Shown here piece after piece: positions 52,859 to 64,000 of a stretch of DNA of 64,000 nucleotides. How positions within the stretch are numbered: position 1 is the stretch's first letter; each line of letters starts with the position of its first letter. The stretch comes from Parus major. Taxonomy: Eukaryota; Chordata; Aves; Passeriformes; Paridae. A model generated the notes under the pieces. That model ran no database searches, was not told the DNA's origin, and worked only from the letters and a program-made list of their open reading frames with translations. A program made the position numbers and the translations under genes. Location: assembly GCF_001522545.3 (NCBI RefSeq), contig NC_031769.1, positions 68,996,640 through 69,060,639 on the forward strand. The letters are read 5' to 3'.

Positions 52859-55800
52859 AAATGTATATATTTTATTATTTTTTTAAATAAAACAGTTTGC
52901 AGCTGCTATGGTATTGCAACATTAAAAGACGAAGATTTAGCCCAGTAAAATCCCTGGCCAGTATGAGTACTCCGCTGGATGTTTCCTGAAAGAGGCACAC
53001 TCAGGATAAGGGGAGTTAAGCCATCAGCAGATAAACAGAGATTTGTCAGCTTCCAGATCCAGAGCAATCGCTGCAGGCGAGGGTGCATCACCGGGGGGTG
53101 ACTGTCGCTGCTTATCGATCTTGATAAACATGCAGAAAGCTCTGTGGACAAGCAGCAGCCATGGCTCTTATCACTAGAGCCACAAACCGAGACTCTCCCT
53201 CTGATACTACTCCACAAAAAAAACCCCAAACCTCTACATCCCAGAAGTGATTAGCAGCATGTGAGAGATGTGTAGGAAGCACTGGTGAGTCCGTATGCAG
53301 AGCTCTATGCCATAGCACGCTTTTCTTGCCTAAGATTACAGGTGGCAGAATGAAATGAGATGGTGCACTACATGTACTCAGCAGAAAAAGATCACACCTC
53401 ACAGTCCGAATAACCTTGCTCTGTAAATATTCACTATTTTAAATTTCATTTTTCATGCTGTGGCAACACCACTGCACCCCCTCTGCCTTAAAACACAAGA
53501 ACACAAGAACCTGCCTAAAATTCACAAGAACCAACCCGCTGGTGAGACTGTGTCGGGGCTTCAGCTGCAGACATGACTATGTAGCATCAGCTCCAAGGAG
53601 AGGTTTGTCATGCTGCCATCAGCACTTTCTTGTTATATGGGATGTCTGGACAGGTAGGACTTTGGCATTAGGCTCTGGCAAGTAGGAACCTGCAACTGAA
53701 GCTTTTTCCAGAGCTGAAAAGTAATTCAGTGTGAGGCAGGAATTGGCTGCACTGAGAGAAGCAGGACCAAGGCACCAGAGGTGGGCTCTTCCTCACCTCA
53801 GATCTGTAGCTTGTTCCTCCTTGTCCAGTCAAGCACTTCTGCCAAAAGCCACCTGGCAGTCTCCTGGAGCCACCATTGCACATCAGAAAAGTTTTCTTCA
53901 TAAATTAAAGGATAGAACAAAGTGGCTGGGGCTGGATCTGGGTCTGGATGGAACAGGATGCTGTCATTTTTAAGACTGCAAGGATGAGGAATGTGGTTAA
54001 GGAGTTCAGGCCGAAGAATACACTTCATAGCAGCAGGGAAGGAATTAATGGGCCATGAGGTGGAAAGAATAAAATAAAATCCTAGCATTGAGAACTATGC
54101 TTCTTGATATAGCTTTGATAAAGCCACAATGAACACGATTGAAACTATCTGGGCCAACGAATGTCCTGTGGTGAGCAGCCTAATTTGCCTAAGGCGGCTA
54201 TGATGAGTAGGAAAGGTGGCATCCCAAGCAAGAAAAGGATTTGCTGGAGTTGGTATCTCTCATGAATCCGTTCAGGCATTGCCTGAAATATACCGATCCT
54301 GAGTTCAGAGCCTGCAGACCACTTGATTTTTCCACTTCTGATATAGTGCAGTAGATAATCTGTGTTTTCTTATCTGTCACTAGCACCACTGGTGTAAAAA
54401 CATGTTCAGAGAAAGCAAAATACTTCTGATTTTAAAATGGAATTGAGTTCTGCCACACATAAGCAAATCTTCATTAAAGTTGGGAAGATGATGATGAAAG
54501 GAAACATTAGCAGAGAAAAGAGTAAGATAAAAGAGGCTTGGAGGTCTGCAAAGAGTTACATCAGAATGGTTTTAAAAGATCAAAAGAGAGAAATTAGTAG
54601 GAAATTAAGAAATGGAGAGGGCAAACTTGCAGGTAAGGAGAAAACTGCAGTTTAGACTTTAAAGGAAGAGAGATAGGAAAAGAACTCACGATAAAAACTA
54701 AAACCAGAGATGGCTGGAAGGGAATTACAGCATTAGAGGGAGAGCATGAAGAAAGCTGTGTAATATTAGGCCTAGCAAAATGTATTTTCTTTATTCATGG
54801 TTCTCCTGGATTATTTTTTGCTGGCAGCTGCTGAGGGTCCCATTGCTGCACATTCCCCTCTCTCCATGGAGGGCAGCCAAGCACTTTTCTTTTGAGGATG
54901 ATGAATGTGCAAAACAGTTTTGAACGCTTCAGCTTTAAACAAAGCACTCTCCAAAGCCCCCTTCTGCCTTGGGCAGCCAACCACAAGTCTCCCTGGTGGA
55001 AACCTGGCACCTTCCATGAGCTCCTTTTGCAGGTTGGTCCATTATTAATAGTGAAATATAGATACTGGGATTGAAATAAATGAGAATCAGGCAAACTTCC
55101 CTTGCAAAAAAAGAGAGATGTAATTTACTCCCTCATTGCATGTGCTGTGCTCACTTCTTGCAGACAGGTGGGGGGGGGATGTCAGGTCCCCCATATCTAG
55201 AACAGCTTCTTTATGGGACCCTCCAAATCTGGTTGTAGTCAATGGAAACTCCACCACACACTTTAATGGGACTTGGCTGCCAGGCTCACAGCCCACCTGC
55301 ACCCAGTGGCCTCTTCAGAGAATCTGGAAAAATTGGGAGAGGTGTGAAGTTGAAAAACAGCCTAATCCTTTTCATTCTTTTCCTGAGGAGGGGAAAGCCT
55401 TTTCCAAGCCAAATAAGAGTGTTGAAAAGAAAAGCCTTTCTCACAGGTAATTTTTATTCAGCCCAAACAGTAATACACTAAAATTTTCAAAAGCTTTAAG
55501 GGTGTAAGTCCCATCCAACTTCAGAAATAAGACTTAGGCAGTTTTTTGCCTTTCAGCCACATCTCTAAGGAGGTCGGTACTCCTTTAAGGAAGGCATGAA
55601 AATAGGGTTATGAGCACCTCTTTTAAAATCAGAGTTACATGTGTAAGAGCTGCCATGTTACAGGAGTGACGTTAGACATGGATTTAAGCAAACCTTGCAG
55701 CCCACAGGTCTGAACTGGGAACTCTGCACTTATTTTCTGGCAGCAGTCTTACATGAGATACAAGCACCGCTGTTCTAGAAAACATGAACACACTTGACTG

Positions 55801-57467
55801 GATCTCTAGAAGAGTGAGTATTAATGAGACTCATCTATGAACTTAATAAGAAATTTATTCTCTCAGACCATAAGCAAGTTGTTTGAAAAAACAACTACTA
55901 ACTGAGTGAGGCAAGGAAAAGACTGTTTTGAAGCTCTTCCACTGCAGAAATTCCCTCAGAATCATCTTATATTTGACAGGGCAGGAGGTGGGAGCCCATG
56001 TGGACATTGAGCAGCAGCTGTAGTCCCCCAGACTCTGGACACACTGACATAGGTTTGAATGTGTCTGACTTGGCTGGTATGTCCTGAAGACGCTTGCATA
56101 AATGAATTTCAAATTAGACACCACTGAAATTCACCAAGCTTCTTCCAGGGGTGTAAGGACTGCAGGATGAAGCCCTGAATGAAAGACTGCTGTGCAAGGT
56201 TATCATCAAGCAGTGTAGTTTGACCAGCTACCTCTGTCAGGGACAGCACTGTTTTTGATGTTATTTCATTTCTACCAGCAATGCCCTCCCCTCTGCAAGG
56301 CACAGACAGGATGTTTTCATTTTCAGAAGCCTCAAAAAACAACAAAAAAATTTACTTCATATATGCATGTACTTAACTAGCCACAGTGTCTATCCCAGGA
56401 AATCCATCTGTGGGGTTTCCTAAGGAGCTCTACTGCTTAATTCATTGTAAATGGTGAGGAATCTGCAGCTGCAGTGTTACTTATAAATGATGTAATTTTC
56501 AGGAAGTGTCAGGATGAAGTGCAGTCACTGCCATGCCAGCACCCAGCACATAAATATCCCAGTGTGCTTGTTTATCCATGTGTGCTTCAGAATTGACTCT
56601 GAAATTCCAGGCCTTGGTTCTCATTCTGGTAACAGTGTGAGTAAAGTTACTCAGCTTTAGGATGCTTCAGATTAGCTTGTCTGGCAGATAAGAGCTGGAA
56701 AGATCAGCCAGTGGCTTGGAAATGTATGGTGTAAACAAGTCAAGAAAACAAGTCTGCATAAATCTAAAGACTTGCATACCTGACTATTTTCTCTGCTAAA
56801 GTACATTATGACAGACACGATGTCTGGATGATTGCTGGACTTTGTTGGACAGGGGCTGGGCGTTCTGCCTGGGGTAACCATAGGGTTTATAACACCAGTC
56901 ACAAGGTGTAAAGCACCCTGAACCTGCTGAATGGTCCTAATGGTCCTAATGAACTATATTTAAAGTGTTTACACAGTGCAATTTCATCTTCTCAAGGCCT
57001 GTAGTGTGAACTGTGGACTCTTACTATCCTAAGGATAATATACCTGGTATTTCTGCTAGGCTAGAGAAAATAACCTTTCTTCTGCTCAGTTTGCTTTAAT
57101 TAATACCAGAGTTGAATTGTTGAATTGCACCACTTTTTTTTTTTTTTTCATATTCTGTAACTTGTTGAAACCCTAATCTTTTGGGTTAACATTTTCTGTG
57201 CCAGATGAATACCTCAGTCTGATTCTGGAGGGATGTTTCTGGCTGTTTGGCTCTTTCTACGACATATTTTTCCGTGAAAGACATAGCACCACTGAATACT
57301 TGAAACTAGATTTTCTACATAATATTTATCACTACCTGGTTCTGACTCCCTTTCCAAAATGCAAGAGAAAAAAAAGAAACAGTGGTGCAACTCAACCGTG
57401 GCTCCTGTGAAAAATACCCAGATTCAGCTAAATTATAAATCCTTGGAAAATTATGGTTTGCACACTC

Positions 57468-58109
57468 CTAGCAGAAGCTTCTAAGTGTGGCTGCTGATCT
57501 CTTTGATGTTTCAGTCTGTGGACACTTGTGCTCTGGTCCATCTAAGGCTGCAGGGACTGAGTAGGAGGTTTCTGGCAATGCTCTTCTTAGTGCCTCCTGG
57601 TACAGCCATGGAGACTTGTGCTCTATGTCAATGACCTCCTGGACACCAAGAGATGAGGAGGAAGGGACCTGACCTTTATTTGTAGAGTTGGCATAAACAG
57701 GTGGACTAAAGCAGCCTGCAGTGAAAGACTGGAACTGGGGACTTGGAGTGGTGAAGACTTGGGCCTTACTGTAAGAAACCTGGTCTTGGAGCTGGGGTTG
57801 GAAACTGAGGCTGAAACTGCTGGGATGAAATGTGGGTGCCAGCTGGACAAGGAAAACGGGGAAGATGGTGCGGAAGAGTAGAAAGTGGCCTATCAGGGCT
57901 GGAGACCAGGAATGAGGGAACAAGGGAGCCCGTGACATGGAACTTGGGTGGTACAGGAGAAAATGACAGAGGAGGTTGGCACTGGGGAGCAGGAAGCTGG
58001 GGCCGTGCTTCTGAGATCCCATGCAACTGAAGGGAAGCCCAGGATACTGTGAAAAGCAGTATGCACTCATGTAACGGAAGCATGTGGTTATGGCAGGAAG
58101 GACTTGCAC
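57468..58109 (-). other. Unrecognised 213-codon open reading frame
   Basis: This is the longest ATG-to-stop frame in the window. The translation is rich in Ser, Pro, Phe, Leu and Gln, with one hydrophobic stretch (residues 71-91, ALIGHFLLFRTIFPVFLVQL). A more ordinary-looking polar C-terminal half contains QEVIDIEHKSPWLYQEALRR. I do not recognise the family. Both other minus frames are also open over much of the same DNA (105 codons at 57766-58083, 75 at 57623-57850), which argues for stop-poor composition rather than selection. No TATA box, CpG island, convincing splice acceptor or nearby downstream AATAAA was seen on the - strand. It could be a bird-specific gene, part of a lncRNA, an old pseudogene exon or chance. 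Confidence 0.2.
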
Positions 58110-59397
58110 AGTCAGCCTTAATTTGGGTGTTTTCTAATTTTAAATGCTCATGTTTGCAACCTCAATTTTCTTTTTAATTGAGCTTTTTGTCAGTGATAGG
58201 ACTACCTGTATTTACTCTGTAGAGCTGGTGCCAAAGGGCTATCATGATGCTTTAGTATGCAAGTCCTGAACAGTGAAGTAGTTGTTACACTTAGTAAATT
58301 ATGATGAAATATCTTCATGCTGTGGTGCTGTTTGTATATGAGGACTGTAATTCTCTTAAAATTCATCTACTTCAGAGGAGAATGAATTAACATGTATGAT
58401 TGAGGGGCTGTCTAACTAATGGACTTCCAATATAGTTAGCGCCCAGCAACAAATTCAGTGTTGCTTTGGATAACGGAAGAGTTAGGGTTTTTAAAATAAT
58501 GGGGCTTTGGTAATTGAAATTCACTGATGTGAAAATATTTTTCACATATATGTTTTCTCTTTTGTTTAATATACAGTGAAGTATTAATCATTAAGAAGAT
58601 ACAGGCATGACTCAGTACAGTAAAAAACGAAGACTTGATTCGTATATTTTTCTAAATATCGCATTGTGATGGGATAAGGGGAGAGAAAAGTGCAGCTCTG
58701 GAGATAATTGCCAGAGCTTATAAACCACCCCTCCCTTTCATTTCGTGACAGCTGCAGCAGCAGAGACAATATCCAGGACTGTACAGAGAGCAACTGCTGC
58801 GGTAGCACCCCTGGTGTGTTTATCCAGCTCTCTGTACTGGCAGTAAATGTTCAAAACGCAGCAGGAGACAGCCCTGAGTGCCCGGCTGATGCTGCCCCTG
58901 CTTTGAGCAGGGGGATGGACAGGAGGATCTGCAGGGGTCCCCTCCTGCCTCAGCCGTGCTGTGCCGATGTGGGTAACACATCTCAGGCACATCCACACGT
59001 GGTGACACTGTGCCAGAGGTGGGACCCTGGCTGGTGGGGTACAGGGTTTGTGGCTCTTCCAAGGTGATTCACTGAGCGGAGTGGTGGCTGCCGCTGTGAA
59101 AGAAGCAAAGGGATGTGTCAGCAGACCCAGCTGGTCCCCAAGATTGGGAGCCTCAGGGGGCTTTTTGCACTGCCTATCTCTGGGTGCTAAACTTCAGTGC
59201 AGGAAGCTTTCTTCCCTATCTTATCTGTGGAGGGAGATTAGCCCAGGCAGCAAGAAGGTGACTCAGAGTATGGATTTCTGCTCTGAATCACCTCCAGGGA
59301 CATCTCCCCTTTGAGTGAAAAGGCAGTCAGCTGGTACTGAAGGAGCAACTTCCCTACATTTTGTACTTACAGATGTCAAATCACCTGACATGTCAAT
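58110..59397. other. Intergenic DNA, nothing recognised
   Basis: AT-rich to 58680, then moderately GC-rich with scattered CpGs at 58850-59100. Overlapping frames on both strands there (up to 119 codons) match nothing known. Confidence 0.5.
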
Positions 59398-59790
59398 GCA
59401 GGATGAGAGAGCTGGGATTGTTCACCTTGGAAAAGAGAAGGCTTCAGGATGACCTAGCCTTCCAGTACCTGAAAGGAGCCTACTAGAAAGAAGAAGAAGA
59501 GTTTTTACAAGAGCATGTAGTTACAGGACAAGGGGGAATTGATTCAAATTAAAAAAAGAGTATGTTTAGATTGGAAATTAGGAGGATGTTCTTTGCTGTG
59601 AGGATGTTGAGTCACTGTAACAGGTTGCCCAGACATGCTGTGGAAACCCTAGAAATGTTCAAGGCCAGGCTGAATGGGGCTCTGAGAACCTGATTAAGTG
59701 AAAGGTGTCCCAGCCAATGGCAGGTGGAGTTTGGACAAGATGATCTTTAAGGTCCCTTCCAACTCAAGGCATTCTATGGTTCTATGATTC
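59398..59790 (+). mobile_element. CR1 LINE 3' fragment, sense orientation
   Basis: This is the only + strand CR1 in the window. It reads from the ORF2 C-terminus ('gggattgttcaccttggaaa', 'tgctgtggaaaccctagaaa') through the 3' UTR 'acaagatgatctttaaggtc' and 'ccttccaactcaaggcattc'. It ends in the diagnostic short-repeat tail ATTCTATGGTTCTATGATTC at about 59771-59790. It is 5'-truncated with broken frames. Confidence 0.93.
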
Positions 59791-60971
59791 ATTATGAAAG
59801 TTATGATTAACTGATAAGCATTTACAAACTATTGCTATCAGGAGAAAATTATTGATCTAATTTCTGCAACCCAACCCAAGGATAAAAAGTGGGCAAAATG
59901 GCACACAGGTGAATAGAGAATTTGTTACTCTCTTAAGACAGGCACATTGACCATCTCCTCCTGCTTGAAGCTTTTAATCTGAATGAAGGGGTGAGGGCTC
60001 TCATTAACTTTAGGGTGGAGTTTTTTTCTTTTTCGAGGGAGACTGGGGTTTCACAGCAATTTATAAAATGGAGTTACCACAAATATGCATCCTTTTTACG
60101 TGCCTGTTTTCAGGTTAGTGACCTATAAAAATACTCACTCTGTTGAATCTTTTAAAGCACACAATAAAGCAGAGTTTTATGGAAGAGAACAAGGGAATGT
60201 GTATGAGCCTGTCAGATTTCAACGAGCCAAATTGTTCATCGTAATTTTATCACCAGGTATCAATATGAAAAGTGACAATTACCTGTGATCAGCAGGGCTT
60301 GAAGCTGTTTCCACCAATAGGTGCTTTTTAAATCACTTTTGTCTCACAGCTTTAGGCAACAGCCTTCTGCAAAGCTTTTGTGCAAGGTGTGGGGTTTGAC
60401 AGGCCTTGACTCAGTAGCAATTTCAATGCTCAATGTAATTTTCCCCCCTTAGTCCCAGAGCTCTGAGATCATAGAAGTCTTCATTTTTTTCCACTGAAAG
60501 ATGTTACCTGAGCAGGGGATATTATGAAGTTTGGTGAGGTACTGCTGTCTCATGCATGTCTGCTCACTGGCTGCTGGACTGAAGGGAAAAGCACTGAACT
60601 CTCCCTGCCTCTTGCTTGGGGAGGATTCAAAGAAGCTTCTTTACCCCATTCCCTCAAAGAAGATTTCTTTGTCCCACTGATGATTTAATAAACAACAACA
60701 AAAATTAGGGACATTATTTTTTGATTTCTTCTCCTCTGACAGTTTGGTCAACTGTTTCAAAAGCAGCTGAAAGAAAACAGGAAGATAGAAGGATACACAG
60801 TGAGGTTATATAAACTTTATTTCTCTAGGAAACTGGGCTAAAATGAGTTCCTAGGCTTTTTAATAACAGAATAAACATTGGAAATATGATTTAAACCTCC
60901 AGTGTTGACTCAGAAATGAGAAGGAATGGATCCCCCATGTGCTGATTATTTTTAAAACGCTCTCGAGTTCA

Positions 60972-60993
60972 CATAAAACCATTCGGTTTTATG
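60972..60993. repeat. Perfect 9-bp inverted repeat (hairpin)
   Basis: CATAAAACC (60972-60980), loop ATTC, then GGTTTTATG (60985-60993). The arms are exactly complementary. Too short for a miRNA precursor; it could be a palindromic protein-binding site or chance. Confidence 0.7.
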
Positions 60994-61952
60994 ATTATTT
61001 GGTGGCTTGTTCCTGGAACTGAAAGTTTGACACTGAGGTCTTACATACATATTGTGTATTAGAGGTCTCTCAGGCGATCACAATGGAGAAACCATGAGTC
61101 AGCTACCTTTGTTATGATATCCCAGTGCTACCCCAGCACTTGCAGGGATTTGCTCCTATTATTCCTGTGAATGATAGGTGTTCCCACCTCCCTGGTACTG
61201 GGTATGCTTGAGTGAGTGTGTCTGATAACAGTTTGCACTCATTGAGTGTTACATATGATGCGCTTATAAGAATTGTTAGAAGAGTCCAGGTGGGGGAAAA
61301 AAAACTCCCCATATCCAACCAGACTGGTGAGAGAATAGCAAAGGGCAGAAGAGCACAGCTGCCTTTGCATGGAAGAGTGCAGGGCTGTCCTTTCCTCCCT
61401 CTTTCGACGCCTCTGGCACTGGATGAACCCTTTTGATCCTTTTTATTCAGGTAGGAACTGAAAAGGGCAGTACCAAAGAACTTGCAGCCTTTTACAAATC
61501 CATCTCCTAGTGAAAAGTTTTATTGAAATAAACCATGTGAAGCAATATGAAGATGAAATCTATTTATCTTTCTTTTCTTCTTCCCAAGACTATTGCTGTG
61601 AACTTTTCAAGATTTCCTCCCCAGAGACTTACAGACTCTTCTCATAACAGGTGCAGCCTGGGGAACGATGGCAGCAATCCAGGGATCCTCCTGGGAGTAA
61701 TTACCTTTTCCAGTTCCCCTCATCTGCTGCATCTCTCTGGTAGAACTTCTGCCAGGAGCTGTGCACGGTAATCCATTCAGCAGAGGGAGTCAGATGCTAA
61801 AATCTGCGGTAGCCCCTCCAGAGCAGGACCTTGTGTTTGCATGCGGGATCTGAAACACTTGATTCTTTGCTGCCTGCCTAACTTGGATGGTGGTGTGTGG
61901 GGTGACCTGGTCTCAGCTGAGCTGGCTAAACTCTGCTGTAATGATACAATCA

Positions 61953-61979
61953 CAGCAGCAGCAGCAGCAACAGCAGCAG
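61953..61979 (+). repeat. (CAG)n trinucleotide repeat
   Basis: Nine consecutive units read CAG x5, CAA, CAG x3. In one + frame (61841-62047) it falls as alanine (GCA) codons, but that frame is not recognisable as a protein, so it is treated as a microsatellite. Confidence 0.92.
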
Positions 61980-63594
61980 TATCATCGAGTCATTGTGTAA
62001 ATGCTCTTCAACACTGCACTAAGAGATCCATCTCGGCGAGTGTGTGATCTTTTTCTACATCTGTGTAGCCCCTCTGCCTTATGGGTGGACATCACCTGCA
62101 GCAGGGCTGACTAGGGCAGAGTTGGAGGGACATTTGATTCCATTTTGCAATGCATTTTCCTCCCTGGAGTCCATGGAGATCTGGTACCATAGCACTGCCT
62201 GTAGGCACCAGATGCCACTTTTTTCCTGAGGAAGAAAGGGGAAAATGGCCTAGGAAAAGGTAGGGACTTGGTGCACAGAGGCATGTAAGGATTAATGCCT
62301 CCCAAACTTGGTATGTCTCTTCGAAGACAGGATGTTACAGGAATTCACTGATGGGAATTTGGCATAAACATCTTCTTAACTTGTAAAAGCTGTACAGCCC
62401 CCCTCTCCAGCATCTCAAAGGCTTTTTCTGAACAAAATCTGTAGAACCTTGAGTGGCCATGGCAGGAAGGTGTGGGTCACAGCAGGTGCCATGGGCCACA
62501 TCTCATCCCCAAGAGTAGAGGGAAGGATGGCAGGAGGCCCCTGTTCCTTTAAGGGACACCTCAGAAGCATCAATTCAGATGTTTGCTCTTCAGATTACTC
62601 AGCTGGGCAAGGGAGGGGGGGAGAGGGGGAAGGGGAGATCAGCAAAATATTTCACATAGTCCTTCTAGCTGATCAACAGAGAAGCAAAAGTCAGCTGCAT
62701 GTGCTAAAATGATGCCTGTGGTGTAAAATACATCGTGAGAGGTCCGAGATGGTAGTGACTAATACTTCAGAGACACACATGAAGGGGGAACCAGAGTCAA
62801 ACTGATGGCTGAAATTTGACCTATTTGACTTCTCCTGTGTTATCTCAATTATTTCATTAGGAAGTTTTGAATCAAGAAGCACTGTGGGATGCAAAAAGCT
62901 GCTTCAAACGTTCATTGTGAGAATGGTAATTGAGTTTTAAATATTTATGGCAGAACCTGGAGTTGTACTAGTGAATGCATTATAGGCTCTCCCTAGTGGT
63001 AAGCCTGGCTTGCGGGAGACCTTGCACTGCAAATAGCCCCAGTACAGTGAGGAAGGGGAAAAGGAATTTTATTTTCTGAAAATGATTTATTTAGCTGATT
63101 TTAGAGGGCTTACTCCTTCCTAGGCAACACTTTGAGCGTGGAGCTACATGATATGGGGAGGAGAAAGGTGTTCTAAACAAACCTGGCACCTAGATAACCT
63201 ACAGGTCTGTGTTCACACCACTTGCAACTGTTTGTCCCCAAAACACACTGGATCTGCAAAAAGATGAGGCCATGAGGAGTGGAAGACTCCTGCCTACTGT
63301 TGCCATTTGTAGCTCTTGCCGCTTGGTATTACTGATCCCATGTGAGACGCTAGGAGGTACGTACGCATCTTTTTCTTTTACTGCTGATGGTAATAGGATT
63401 GTTTTCTCTGCAGGGAGAGCAGAAACGAGTCTATGGTTCTGTGCTCTGTTGCCGGCATAGGCCTTGGTGCAGTGGACAAAACCCAGGCCCTCGCCTGGCT
63501 CTGGGTCCGCTATGGTAAGATAACACAGCACATGCACATATGACTTTAAGGTGCACTACTAACACGGCTCTAAAGCGCCAGCTGAGATTGATGG

Positions 63595-64000
63595 TCCTCA
63601 AGGCACTTGAGCCGGAGATGCTGCCTTGCTCGGGGTGTCCGACAGCCCCGCGTTCCCCGCGGGAGCAGCTCCGCAGGGTGCGCGGGGCAGGCGCCGCTCT
63701 GTCCCGCCGGGAATGCGCTCAGGTGCAGCCGTCCCTCACCTTGGGCCAGGTGGCACAACAAGCTGCACCTTAAAGCCGCAGAGTCCTTCCTCAACCCTGA
63801 GGAACACCCCCGGCCGCCGCATGCTCCCTCGCCCCGCTGGCGGGCCCGGGTGGCACCGTGCAGGGCACGGGGTGTCCGCGGCCGCCAGCCCGCCCCGCTC
63901 CGGCCCCGCTGGGCAGCCCAGCCCGCGGCCACGGAGCAGCCGCCGGCCCCGGCTGGGGCGGGGTGGGGCGCACCGGGGTCCGGGGCGGCTCCGGCGCTCC
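63595..64000 (+). promoter_or_regulatory. CpG island edge, probable promoter of the next gene (RNF152 suspected)
   Basis: From about 63.6 kb the sequence changes sharply to very high GC with dense CpG (many GCCGCC, CCGCGG, CGGGG words). It remains so to the window end, unlike anything else in the 64 kb. CpG islands mark most vertebrate housekeeping and developmental promoters. Known amniote gene order places RNF152 downstream of PIGN in the same orientation, so this is most likely its 5' region. That assignment is inference from synteny, as no RNF152 coding sequence is in the window. The start site cannot be placed. Confidence 0.7.
63955..63985 (+). promoter_or_regulatory. G-quadruplex-type motif in the CpG island
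   Basis: Five runs of GGGG lie at 63955-63958, 63960-63963, 63965-63968, 63975-63978 and 63982-63985, with loops of 1, 1, 6 and 3 bases. This satisfies the usual G4 pattern, and GGGGCGGGG is also an Sp1/KLF-type site. Such motifs are common near CpG-island start sites. Confidence 0.7.

Larger units (their letters stand above)
48811..57467. other. Intergenic DNA with candidate regulatory stretches
   Basis: No gene was recognised. Contents are a 14-A run (49506-49519) and two POU-octamer words in a stop-rich, exon-unlike block at 51160-51360. There is also a near-duplicate 20-mer at 51882 and 51953, a T-rich tract at 52808-52858 and a 15-T run at 57134-57148. Frames up to about 107 codons (52906-53229, -) have no recognisable homology. 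Confidence 0.5.
59791..63590. other. Intergenic DNA approaching the CpG island
   Basis: No recognised gene. It holds a perfect short hairpin (60972-60993) and a CAG repeat (61953-61979). There are GTAAG-like donors at 63513 and GTACGTAC at 63357, for which no exon is established. Frames of about 60-110 codons, including 60085-60288 (+) and 63199-63537 (-), have no recognisable homology. Confidence 0.5.

Noticed and set aside
60085..60288. 67-codon + frame with a fairly ordinary-looking amino acid composition
   Set aside because: AT-rich, no family match, no splice context. More likely non-coding.
12511..63590. RNF152 coding exon
   Set aside because: RNF152 has a single ~203-codon RING-finger coding exon. 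No + strand frame of that kind, with the expected N-terminal C3HC4 cysteine pattern, is present, so the coding part must lie beyond the window.
1..64000. CRISPR arrays, operons, ribosome-binding sites, prokaryotic mobile elements
   Set aside because: The window is eukaryotic nuclear DNA with introns, CR1 LINEs and polyadenylation signals. None of the prokaryotic feature types applies.

Overview
This is vertebrate nuclear DNA, almost certainly from a bird and probably a passerine. The evidence is an AT-rich background with long introns, GT-AG splice sites and AATAAA polyadenylation signals. There are several CR1 LINE fragments of the avian type, with degenerate ATTCTATG-like tails, and no Alu, B1 or L1 elements. 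Two solo LTRs are flanked by 6-bp target duplications. The passerine assignment rests on my impression of the LTR sequences and is inference.

The only protein-coding gene I recognise is the 3' end of PIGN (GPI ethanolamine phosphate transferase 1), on the + strand. Its last three coding exons lie at 2120-2162, 3863-3915 and 12054-12177. A short 3' UTR follows, with two AATAAA signals (12361 and 12437) and a T/G-rich downstream element. Positions 1-2119 are the upstream intron. The 8.1-kb last intron carries a 1.2-kb antisense CR1.

From about 12.46 kb to 63.6 kb the window is intergenic as far as I can tell. It holds CR1 fragments at 33.7, 34.4 (an ancient subfamily), 35.8-36.6, 40.4-40.8 and 59.4-59.8 kb. 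It also holds probable MIR-like relics, an old inverted-repeat element at 19.56-19.67 kb, simple repeats, and two solo LTRs at 45678-46021 and 47577-48173. One unassigned 213-codon open frame lies on the - strand at 57468-58109. No tRNA, rRNA or CRISPR array was recognised, and nothing bacterial is present.

The last ~400 bases (63.6-64.0 kb) become abruptly GC- and CpG-rich, with a G-quadruplex-type motif, and continue off the window. This looks like the edge of a CpG-island promoter. In other amniotes the gene beyond the PIGN 3' end is RNF152 in the same orientation, so RNF152 is the likely owner; no RNF152 coding exon lies inside the window. Some of the intergenic DNA may be cis-regulatory for that gene, but conservation cannot be judged from one sequence.
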